Of a DNA stretch of 64,000 bases, positions 44,748 to 52,204 are shown piece by piece. The position numbers and the translations under genes were made by a program. Below the pieces are notes generated by a model. That model was not told the DNA's origin. It did not search any database and saw nothing but the letters and a program-made list of their open reading frames with translations. The stretch is from Microbacteriaceae bacterium (GTDB lineage Bacteria; Actinomycetota; Actinomycetes; Actinomycetales; Microbacteriaceae). Position 1 is the first letter of the stretch, and each line of letters starts with the position of its first letter. The stretch is from positions 7,602-71,601 of the forward strand of contig CANKTR010000002.1 of the NCBI GenBank assembly GCA_947486475.1. The letters are read 5' to 3'.

Positions 44748-47261
44748 GTGGCTCAGAACAAATCGGACACCGTGGTGATGGAACTGCGGGGGATCTCCAA
44801 GGACTACTCGGGTGTTCCCGCCCTCACCGATGTGAGTCTGCAGATCAAGGCGGGGGAAGTCCACGCTCTGCTTGGCGAAAACGGTGCCGGCAAGTCGACC
44901 CTGATGAATGTCGCCACGGGAACAGTCGTTCCGTCGAAAGGCGATCTCATTGTTCACGGAGAGCGTTACGACGCCCTGACGCCAGCACTGGCGACCAAAC
45001 TCGGAATTGCCATCGTCCACCAACACCCTGCCGTGTTGAACGACCTCACCGTCCTCGAGAATTTGCAGGTTGCTCTGCCCAGTTCCGTTTTCGCCGGTCG
45101 TGCTGCCGAATCAGTCGGAGCAGAGCTGCTGGAACGGGTGGGACTCAAGATTTCGCTGAACCTTCGTGTCGAAGATCTGACGATTGCACAAAAGCATTTG
45201 CTCGAGATCGCGAAGGCACTGGCCACCTCGCCAACGATTTTGGTTCTTGACGAGCCGACCGCTGCGCTCGGTCAAGACTCCGTCGAACTTCTCTTCCAGC
45301 TCATCGCTAAGGAAATCGCCAAGAAAACCGCAGTGATTTACATCACTCACCGTCTTGCGGAGGTTCGCCAACTGGCAAATATCGTCACGGTGTTGCGCGA
45401 CGGATTGCTCAGGGGTACGTCGCCGATCAACAAAATCACCGATGCCGAGTTGCTCGCCCAGATTATCGGACGCGAACTCAAATCGACGTTCCCGGCCAAG
45501 CGGAAGACGCCGTCCGGTGTCAAGCCCAATCTTGTCGTCACGAATCTCTCGGGAAATGGTTTCACCGATGTGAGTATCGAGGCATACCCGGGTCAGATTA
45601 TCGGTATCGCCGGCGTGATCGGAAACGGCCAGTCGCAGTTCTTGAAGGCGTTGTCGGGTCAGGCGGAATTCACGGGTTCCATCGAAATCAACGGTGAAAC
45701 AAAGACGTCCCGACAACTGAACGGCAAGGCGGCGCTCATGCCCGCCGACCGTCAGCGGGAAGGCGTGATGATGCGCATGTCGGTCCGAGAAAACTCGGCA
45801 CTGTCGTCACTCCAGAAATTCAAGCTTTTCGGGCTCCTGAGCCGAAAAAAGGAAGTCAACGAGGTTCACGAATCGCTCAGCGCACTGTCCATCAAGGCAC
45901 CGAGCCTCGAAGCCCCGGTTTCCGCGCTGTCGGGCGGTAACCAGCAGAAGGTCGTCATGGCGCGAGCGTTGCTCTCGGATCCGGTCATGATTCTCGCCGA
46001 CGAGCCCACCCAAGGTGTGGACGTTGGCGCTCGTCTGGAACTGTACGAGATCCTGCGGCAGGCTTCCGCGGACGGAATCCCCGTCGTCGTTGCGTCATCG
46101 GACGCGAAAGAGCTCGAAGGGCTGTGCGACACCGTGTACGTGTTGTCCCGTGGGCAGGTGGTCAAGACCCTGCACGACGGTGAAAACCGTGAAGAGGAAA
46201 TGATCAAGGCGGCCGTGACGTCGACAACGCGGGTGATTCGACTCGAACGCGAAGAGCGCGAACAGAAGTTGGGCAACGAGACGTTTGTCGAAAAGTTCCG
46301 CAGGTTCATGCGGGGCGACTACGCGCCGCCCGTCATGCTCGCCGTGGTCATGCTCGCCGTGGCCGCCATCATCTTGCCGCGGAGCGCAACCTACCTGGGC
46401 GACTTCAACATCAAATCGATGCTGCTCTTGGTCAGCGCACTCGCCTTTGTCGCGATAGGTCAAACGACGGTCATGATGACCGGTGGAATTGACCTGTCGG
46501 CCGGTCCACTCGCGGGATTCTTGGTGGTGATCGCATCCTTCTACTTCAATGACGATTCACCCCTGACCGCAATTCTCATGGGACTTGCGACAATGGCGTT
46601 GGTAGCGGCGCTCGTCGGCTTGATAAACAGCTCGCTGATTAGGTTTTTCAAATTCACCGCGATTGCGGCGACCCTTACGACGTACATCGCGATCGGTGGC
46701 TTCGCCTTCATCTTGCGCCCCGAGCCCGGCGGCTTGGTGAGCAGGGCGATTGCCGACGCTCTCAAGTCGACCCTCGGTCCGATTCCCTACGTGTTCATCG
46801 CCGCGGTTATTGCCGCAGTCGGTATGGAGTATTTGCTTCGCCGGTCGCGTTGGGGTTGGCGTTTGCGCGCCGTCGGGTCCAACGAAGAGTCGGCCCGCCA
46901 AATCGGAATCAACATCAACCGGTCAATCATCGGGGCGTACGTGATTTCCTCGTTGTTCGTATTCTTGGGGTCGATTCTGTTGACAGTTCAACTGGGGATT
47001 GGCGACGCGACTCAGGGTGTGACCTATACCCTCACCAGCATCACCGCGGTGGTTCTCGGCGGTACCTCGTTGCTGGGTGGTCGAGGAACATACATCGGAA
47101 CATTGATGGGTTCCGTATTGCTGATTCAGGTACTCAACGCGACAGTGTTCCTCGATCTCGACCAAAAATGGCAGTACTGGCTCCAGGCCGGACTAATCCT
47201 GATTGCCGCGATCGTGTACAGCGTCGCCCGAACCAGAAAAGTGAAACTCAAAAAGGCGTAG
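44748..47261 (+). CDS. Fused CUT2 ABC transporter: two ATPase domains plus permease (RbsA-RbsC type)
   Basis: An 837-residue fusion. NBD1 (about 1-245): GENGAGKSTLMN Walker A, DLTIAQKHLLEIAKAL signature, LVLDEPTAAL Walker B. NBD2 (about 255-500): degenerate P-loop GVIGNGQSQFLKAL, intact LSGGNQQKVVMARAL and LADEPTQGVDVGAR, as usual in RbsA. Permease (about 525-837): VAIGQTTVMMTGGIDLSAGP, RRSRWGWRLRAVGSNEESARQIGI coupling loop, TAVVLGGTSLLGGRGTYIG. GTG start with AGGAG upstream. With the separate permease and lipoprotein it makes a complete importer. Separate genes are the norm in this family. Confidence 0.92.
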   Translation: MAQNKSDTVVMELRGISKDYSGVPALTDVSLQIKAGEVHALLGENGAGKSTLMNVATGTVVPSKGDLIVHGERYDALTPALATKLGIAIVHQHPAVLNDLTVLENLQVALPSSVFAGRAAESVGAELLERVGLKISLNLRVEDLTIAQKHLLEIAKALATSPTILVLDEPTAALGQDSVELLFQLIAKEIAKKTAVIYITHRLAEVRQLANIVTVLRDGLLRGTSPINKITDAELLAQIIGRELKSTFPAKRKTPSGVKPNLVVTNLSGNGFTDVSIEAYPGQIIGIAGVIGNGQSQFLKALSGQAEFTGSIEINGETKTSRQLNGKAALMPADRQREGVMMRMSVRENSALSSLQKFKLFGLLSRKKEVNEVHESLSALSIKAPSLEAPVSALSGGNQQKVVMARALLSDPVMILADEPTQGVDVGARLELYEILRQASADGIPVVVASSDAKELEGLCDTVYVLSRGQVVKTLHDGENREEEMIKAAVTSTTRVIRLEREEREQKLGNETFVEKFRRFMRGDYAPPVMLAVVMLAVAAIILPRSATYLGDFNIKSMLLLVSALAFVAIGQTTVMMTGGIDLSAGPLAGFLVVIASFYFNDDSPLTAILMGLATMALVAALVGLINSSLIRFFKFTAIAATLTTYIAIGGFAFILRPEPGGLVSRAIADALKSTLGPIPYVFIAAVIAAVGMEYLLRRSRWGWRLRAVGSNEESARQIGININRSIIGAYVISSLFVFLGSILLTVQLGIGDATQGVTYTLTSITAVVLGGTSLLGGRGTYIGTLMGSVLLIQVLNATVFLDLDQKWQYWLQAGLILIAAIVYSVARTRKVKLKKA

Positions 47262-47275
47262 CCGCCGGCGAAAGG

Positions 47276-48157
47276 CTACGAAAGCTTTCGTTGACGAGTC
47301 AGTTCGGCAATCGCAGACCAATCAAGGTCGGTTAGGTCAGGGTCGTCGATTGCTCGTTCGAAGAGTTCGTGCAGGACGGAGGCGACCGGGAGCGTGAGCC
47401 CCACATCCGCTGCGGCGTCTTCAATCAACTTGACGTCTTTCAGCCCCATCGTCATCGAGAATCCGGGAGGGGTGTACGCGCGGTTCACAATCATGGGCCC
47501 GTAACCCGCGTAAGCGGAACCCGTGAAGGCCGTGTGAGTCAGAATCTCCATAAAGGTGTTGGGGTCGACTCCAGCGGATTCCACCAGAGCGACCGACTCC
47601 CCAATCGCCTGCAGCGCATGGATCAGGTTGTAATTCACCCCGAGCTTCACGACATTCGATTGACCGTGGTGTTCTCCCACGTTCCACAACTGTGCGGACA
47701 CCTTGTCAAAGATCCCGCGGGCGGCCTCAATGTCTTTCGCGTTGCCCGCGGCAACAATCAAGAGCTTTCCGTTGGTAATGGCGATCGGTCGGCCCAGCAC
47801 AGGCGCAGCAATGTACCCAACGCCGTGCATGTTGTGCCGCGCAGCGAGAGTCTCGGCCGCGGCCGCGCTGACCGTGGACATGTTGATGTGGATTGTTCCG
47901 GGCTTTGCCTCGGTGAGGTTTTCGTCGCTGAAAACTTCGAGTGCGGCACCATCGTTGCTGAGAAACGAAAGGACGAAATCATTGTTTAATGCATCGTTCA
48001 ACGAGGTTTGACGCGCGCCTTTGGCCACAAGGTCCGAGACGTCTTTCGTCGACCGATTCCAGAAGTCGAGATCAAAACCCTGATCGAGCAAACGATGCGC
48101 CATCGCAGTGCCCATTGAACCCAAGCCGATGAGCGAAACACGAGTCTTTTCGGCCAC
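47276..48157 (-). CDS. NAD(P)-dependent beta-hydroxyacid dehydrogenase-like protein (GarR/imine reductase superfamily)
   Basis: A 293-residue protein. Seen: Rossmann motif LIGLGSMGTAMAHRLLDQG, WNRSTKDVSDL, the INMSTVSAA region, and NVVKLGVNYNL with the catalytic Lys. The usual substrate motif DAPVSGG is replaced by AAPVLGRPIA, so it is a divergent subgroup and may not use tartronate semialdehyde or hydroxyisobutyrate. GTG start three bases after the EboE gene, an operon of two. Convergent with the transporter gene, 14 bases apart. Confidence 0.83.
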   Translation of the reverse strand: MAEKTRVSLIGLGSMGTAMAHRLLDQGFDLDFWNRSTKDVSDLVAKGARQTSLNDALNNDFVLSFLSNDGAALEVFSDENLTEAKPGTIHINMSTVSAAAAETLAARHNMHGVGYIAAPVLGRPIAITNGKLLIVAAGNAKDIEAARGIFDKVSAQLWNVGEHHGQSNVVKLGVNYNLIHALQAIGESVALVESAGVDPNTFMEILTHTAFTGSAYAGYGPMIVNRAYTPPGFSMTMGLKDVKLIEDAAADVGLTLPVASVLHELFERAIDDPDLTDLDWSAIAELTRQRKLS

Positions 48158-48160
48158 GAC

Positions 48161-49360
48161 TTATCCCATCAATTCGTTACGAACGAACTCGAGTTCTCGG
48201 CTGACGTACTCGATGATGTCGCCCGTCTTCAATTCGGGTGGCAGAACATCCCAGGTGTACGTTTCGATCTCCAAGTGGTCCGAGAGCGGTGTGGCGCGGT
48301 GCATCGTGAGAGCTTCCTGGACTCCAAACCGAGTGGTTCGAAAAGGTCCCAGTTCCTCGAGGAACACGGGGACATGGAAATGCGTGCGCATTTCGCTGGG
48401 AACCGGATTCGCTTCGTACGCATCCAGTGCCTCCCCGAGGTTGAGGAACTTCGTGATCGTGCCATTTTGTTTGAGCGACGTCTGGCTGAGGTAAATGGTG
48501 TCGGTGAAACGCCGCAACTCGGGAATCTTGTCGTGGGTCAGTTCTTCAACCCACAGCGACGACGCTTCTTGAAGTTTGAAGATGGGAATTCCCGCCTCCA
48601 CAATCTTCCCGAGTGACTCCGTGATGTTCTCAAAACCGACCGACTGGTGACCAATGTCGAACACAATTCCGAGATAACGACGAATCGCTCCTTCGGCTTC
48701 ACTGACGGGGATGCGGGCGACCTCCGCCAGTTCACGTATTCCGGCCGGCGAATAAATGCGATTCGTGAACCATTCCAGTGTTTCGTCGGTGGTTTCGAGA
48801 TAGCACGCCGGCTCCGGTTCGATAGCCAGTTTCACTCGTCGTCCCGTTCGATGTTCCAACTCGTTGAGGTGAGAAACAACCCGAAGTACATTGCGAGTGA
48901 ACGCCGCGATGTACGCCTCTCCTGCAACATTAGGTTTGAACGCGAGCGGCGCAGTCTGAATCGAGGGGTTGACGTGTGCCGGTGAAATCTCGGCCAAAAT
49001 GTCAGCAACCGAATTCGTATAATTCACGCGATCATCGGTTGTCCAGTCCGGTTCGTACACCCGTTCCATGACAACCTCTCCCTTGAATGGTCCATAGGGA
49101 AAAGCGTTCACGGTGTACACGTACAGGTCCTCCGAGGCGAGGAATTCAGCCAAAGACGTCCGTTCCTCTTGGCTATCCGTGAGGGTCTTCGCCGACGACG
49201 CCGAGATGCGAAGCGATACGGCGAAAGGGGCGTGCGGGGACACGCGCTTTTTGATCTGCGGGACAAACTCCCGAAGGCTGGCGTTCATTTCCGCCCACGT
49301 GTCACCGAGGTGCACCAGGGTCGAATAGCTGAGGTGCCCCAAACCATTGTCGAGTTTCAT
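48161..49360 (-). CDS. EboE-type TIM-barrel protein (xylose isomerase-like)
   Basis: A 399-residue protein strongly like EboE, the metabolite-traffic TIM barrel of ebo clusters. Seen: GHLSYSTLVHLGDTWAEMNA, VSPHAPFAVSLRISA, LYVYTVNAFPYGPFKGEVV, YEPDWTTDDRVNYT, KLAIEPEPACYLETTDETLE, VFDIGHQSVGFE, RTHFHVPVFLEELG and HLEIETYTWDVLPPELK. His/Glu/Asp residues expected of a divalent metal site are kept. No EboA, B, C, D or F genes are in the window. The ATG at 49360 has GGAAGG upstream. Its place beside a dehydrogenase and a sugar importer points to isomerisation or epimerisation of the imported compound. Confidence 0.82.
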   Translation of the reverse strand: MKLDNGLGHLSYSTLVHLGDTWAEMNASLREFVPQIKKRVSPHAPFAVSLRISASSAKTLTDSQEERTSLAEFLASEDLYVYTVNAFPYGPFKGEVVMERVYEPDWTTDDRVNYTNSVADILAEISPAHVNPSIQTAPLAFKPNVAGEAYIAAFTRNVLRVVSHLNELEHRTGRRVKLAIEPEPACYLETTDETLEWFTNRIYSPAGIRELAEVARIPVSEAEGAIRRYLGIVFDIGHQSVGFENITESLGKIVEAGIPIFKLQEASSLWVEELTHDKIPELRRFTDTIYLSQTSLKQNGTITKFLNLGEALDAYEANPVPSEMRTHFHVPVFLEELGPFRTTRFGVQEALTMHRATPLSDHLEIETYTWDVLPPELKTGDIIEYVSRELEFVRNELMG

Positions 49361-49393
49361 GACGCCTTCCCAGATTGTCGTTAAACCCAGTTT

Positions 49394-49414
49394 ATGTGCA
49401 GTTACACTAAACAC
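49394..49414. promoter_or_regulatory. Candidate island operator C (EboE/XRE-cupin divergent promoter)
   Basis: A 21-bp sequence ending ACTAAACAC; 16 of 21 bases match site A (35632-35652). It lies 34 bases upstream of the EboE start and about 117 bases upstream of the regulator start. The 170-base spacer 49361-49530 holds no gene and is AT-rich. Confidence 0.5.
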
Positions 49415-49530
49415 GAAGCGGAAAATTTACCACTTTCTGCCCGATTCATACAGAAATAATGAATATTTGCCCACCACTCTGTAAGGTATTTGTAAAGTAC
49501 CCGCGTTTCCGACTCACGAGAGAAGACTCG

Positions 49531-50256
49531 ATGCATTTCGCAATTGGAGAAGAGCTTCGCAGAGTTCGTCTTTCGCGGAAACTGAGTCTGAGAAACGTGG
49601 CTTCCGCTGTCGGCGTTTCCGCCAGCCTGCTTTCCCAAGTGGAAACCGGTAAGACGCAGCCATCGGTATCAACTCTGTATGCGCTGGTGAACCACCTCGG
49701 GGTATCTCTTGACGGGTTGATGAGGGGAATCAGCCAGTCCGACGGCACGGCATCCGATGGCTCCGTCTATGAGGATGGCCACCACGGGATTGTGCAGCGA
49801 CGCAGCGAGAACCCCATCATCGAAATGGAAAACGGTGTGGTGTGGGAGCGTTTGGCCGACGGTGGACGCGACGACGCCGATCCGCTCATGGTGACCTACG
49901 AACCGGGCAGTTCAAGTTCAGTCGAGGGCAAGATGATGCGCCACGACGCTCTCGAGTACGGATTGATAATCGAGGGCACGTTGACTCTGCGGATTGAAGA
50001 TGACGTGTACGAGATTTACCCGGGCGATTCGTTCAGTTTCGATGCAAATCGTCTGCACATGTTCGAAAACAATTCGGCGAAGCCGGCGCGCGGAATTTGG
50101 TTCGTGATTGGCAACAAGCACGACACGAGTCTGGATCTGAGCGATCTTGGCCCCGCCAAGACCGCGTCACCGTCGTTACCCGCAAAATCCGCGGTTGATG
50201 TGCTGAATGCGATGGGCGACGCGAAAACCCGAAAACTCAACGGTCAGCGCGCCTAG
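49531..50256 (+). CDS. XRE family regulator with C-terminal cupin sensor domain
   Basis: A 241-residue transcription factor. Residues 5-60 are an XRE helix-turn-helix: IGEELRRVRLSRKLSLRNVA, VSASLLSQVETGKTQPSVSTLY. Residues about 115-190 form a cupin: MMRHDALEYGLIIEGTLTLRI, IYPGDSFSFDANRLHMFENN, a small-molecule pocket. The ATG at 49531 follows GAGAGAAG; residues upstream in frame are not XRE-like. Located at the divergent promoter of the EboE operon, it is the obvious candidate regulator of the island. Confidence 0.88.
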   Translation: MHFAIGEELRRVRLSRKLSLRNVASAVGVSASLLSQVETGKTQPSVSTLYALVNHLGVSLDGLMRGISQSDGTASDGSVYEDGHHGIVQRRSENPIIEMENGVVWERLADGGRDDADPLMVTYEPGSSSSVEGKMMRHDALEYGLIIEGTLTLRIEDDVYEIYPGDSFSFDANRLHMFENNSAKPARGIWFVIGNKHDTSLDLSDLGPAKTASPSLPAKSAVDVLNAMGDAKTRKLNGQRA

Positions 50257-50303
50257 GACGACAGCAGGTCGCCCGGCCTCAGTGGCGGTGGGGACGGAAT
50301 CCT

Positions 50304-51326
50304 TCAATAATCGAACGCGGTCGTGTACCCGTTCATCGCGGGCTGCCCGCCGAGGTGCGCGTACAGAACCCGACTGCCCTCGGGGAAGTATCCTTCCCGA
50401 ACGAGGTCAATCATCGCGGCCATCGACTTGCCTTCGTAGACCGGGTCGGTGATCATCCCGTCCATTCGAGCCGCGAGTTCGATGGCCTCGATGGTGCGTG
50501 GGCCGGCGATTCCGTAGATTCCGTCATGCCAACGGTCAAAAAGAACGATTTCGTCGTCACGGACCTCGCGGCCGAGTTCGATGCCCGCAGCCGTGCGCCG
50601 CGCGATGCGTGCGATCTGCTCATGCGTCTTCTCAACCGTTGCGGACGCGTCGATGCCCAGCACCGTCTGGGCGCGATCAGAGTGGGCAAAGCCGGCAATC
50701 ATTCCGCCCTGGGTCGACCCCGTCACGGAACACACGATGACGTTGTCGAACGTGACGCCGAGTTCTCTCTCTTGATCCTCCACTTCGAACGCCCACCCCG
50801 CAAAACCGTGGCCGCCGAGTTCGTGATCGGACGCTCCGGCGGGAATCGCATAGGGCTTGCCGCCTCGCGCCTCGACCGATGCGATGGCGTCTTCCCAGGA
50901 CTTACGGAACCCGATGTCGAATCCGGAATCATCCAGCCGCACATCGGCCCCCATGATCCGACTGAGCAGGATGTTGCCCGTTTTCTCGTAATTCACTTCG
51001 TCCCAGTCGACCCAGTGTTCCTGGACCAAAACGGCACGCAGTCCCATCTTGGCGGCAACCGCTGCGACCTGGCGGGTGTGATTCGATTGGACACCGCCGA
51101 TGGACACGAGGGTGTCGCAGCCCTGGTTGAGTGCCTCCGCGACGAGGTACTCCAACTTGCGCGTCTTGTTCCCGCCGAAGGCTAAACCTGAATTGACGTC
51201 TTCGCGCTTCGCCCACAATTCAACTTTTCCACCGAGGTGCTCGGTCAGACGGTCCAGGCGGTGAACCGGGGACGGTCCAAATCGAAGGTTGAGCCGCGGG
51301 GTGTTCTCCAGTGCGATGCGCGTCAT
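50304..51326 (-). CDS. acdS: 1-aminocyclopropane-1-carboxylate deaminase
   Basis: A 340-residue fold-type II PLP enzyme that opens ACC to 2-oxobutyrate and ammonia. Seen: PLP lysine in [40 protein letters not shown] phosphate loop, and [16 protein letters not shown] with the Glu that marks true ACC deaminases (versus D-cysteine desulfhydrases), followed by [14 protein letters not shown]. Adjacent to the regulator, at the right edge of the accessory island. D-cysteine or other small amino acids are alternative substrates, but the motif residues favour ACC. Confidence 0.92.
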   Translation of the reverse strand: MTRIALENTPRLNLRFGPSPVHRLDRLTEHLGGKVELWAKREDVNSGLAFGGNKTRKLEYLVAEALNQGCDTLVSIGGVQSNHTRQVAAVAAKMGLRAVLVQEHWVDWDEVNYEKTGNILLSRIMGADVRLDDSGFDIGFRKSWEDAIASVEARGGKPYAIPAGASDHELGGHGFAGWAFEVEDQERELGVTFDNVIVCSVTGSTQGGMIAGFAHSDRAQTVLGIDASATVEKTHEQIARIARRTAAGIELGREVRDDEIVLFDRWHDGIYGIAGPRTIEAIELAARMDGMITDPVYEGKSMAAMIDLVREGYFPEGSRVLYAHLGGQPAMNGYTTAFDY

Positions 51327-51388
51327 GACGATGAATCCTTCTAGTAGAGGGTGGTCACACCATTATTCCGCGACACACGGGAGGTTGG

Positions 51389-52090
51389 CTAACGGTTCAC
51401 GGGATTCATCGCGATCAACAACACCGCAGCCCAGTGGCACAGGAACGCGACGACGGTCAGGACATGAAAGATCTCGTGGAATCCGAACACACCGGGAAAA
51501 GGATTCGGTCGCTTCAGTCCGTAAATAACAGCACCCACTGAATAGGCGAGGCCGCCGACAATCACGAGAACCGTCATCGGCACATTCACCGCGAATAACT
51601 GGGGCATGTACCAGACGCTTGCCCAGCCGAGAGCGAGATAGAGCGGAACGTACAACCACCGCGGTGCGCCCAACCAGAAGACGCGGAAAACGATTCCGAG
51701 CCCGGCTCCAATCCACACCGCCGTCAACAACCACAGGCCGTCGGACCAGGGAAGTGCCGAAAAACCAAGCGGCGTGTAGGTGCCCGCAATGAGGACGAAG
51801 ATGTTGGCGTGATCGAGCCGTTTGAGGACCGCCCGGGCCTTCGGTGTCCACTCAATTCGGTGGTACGACGCTGATGTGCCGAACATCAAGAGGGACGAGA
51901 TCGCAAATGCGACACTCGACCACGTTGCGGCGGGCCCGTCGGCGAGAGCGACGAGAACCAGACCGAGGAAAGCAACAATCGGAAGTGCCCCCAGGTGAAA
52001 CCAGCCACGCAACAGGGGCTTGACCTCGTGTTCGGCCGACCTGCTCGTGTTCGCCGTGTCCCGTGAACCGGTCTTCAGCGTGGATGCCAT
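51389..52090 (-). CDS. Hemolysin III family (PAQR) membrane protein
   Basis: A 233-residue seven-helix protein. Seen: RGWFHLGALPIVAFLGLVLVAL, the metal-site motifs MFGTSASYHRIEW and RLDHANIFVLIAGTYTPLGF, and the C-terminal HEIFHVLTVVAFLCHWAAVLLI with two His. PAQR-type bacterial proteins are linked to membrane lipid homeostasis despite the name. Divergent from acsA; three short stretches of conserved His/Asp suggest an intact zinc site. Confidence 0.92.
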   Translation of the reverse strand: MASTLKTGSRDTANTSRSAEHEVKPLLRGWFHLGALPIVAFLGLVLVALADGPAATWSSVAFAISSLLMFGTSASYHRIEWTPKARAVLKRLDHANIFVLIAGTYTPLGFSALPWSDGLWLLTAVWIGAGLGIVFRVFWLGAPRWLYVPLYLALGWASVWYMPQLFAVNVPMTVLVIVGGLAYSVGAVIYGLKRPNPFPGVFGFHEIFHVLTVVAFLCHWAAVLLIAMNPVNR

Positions 52091-52204
52091 TTCTCCACCC
52101 TAGTCACCGCTCTATTCGCGCACCGTGCCCTCAACACCATTAGTCTGATGGGTACGCCCATGCGCGTGACCGATCAATTCTGAACGATGAGAACGAGGAC
52201 GCCG

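Noticed and set aside
34975..51326. Integrative element or prophage explanation for the island
   Set aside because: No integrase, transposase, relaxase or flanking long repeats were seen; the insertion idea rests only on the split Tad locus.
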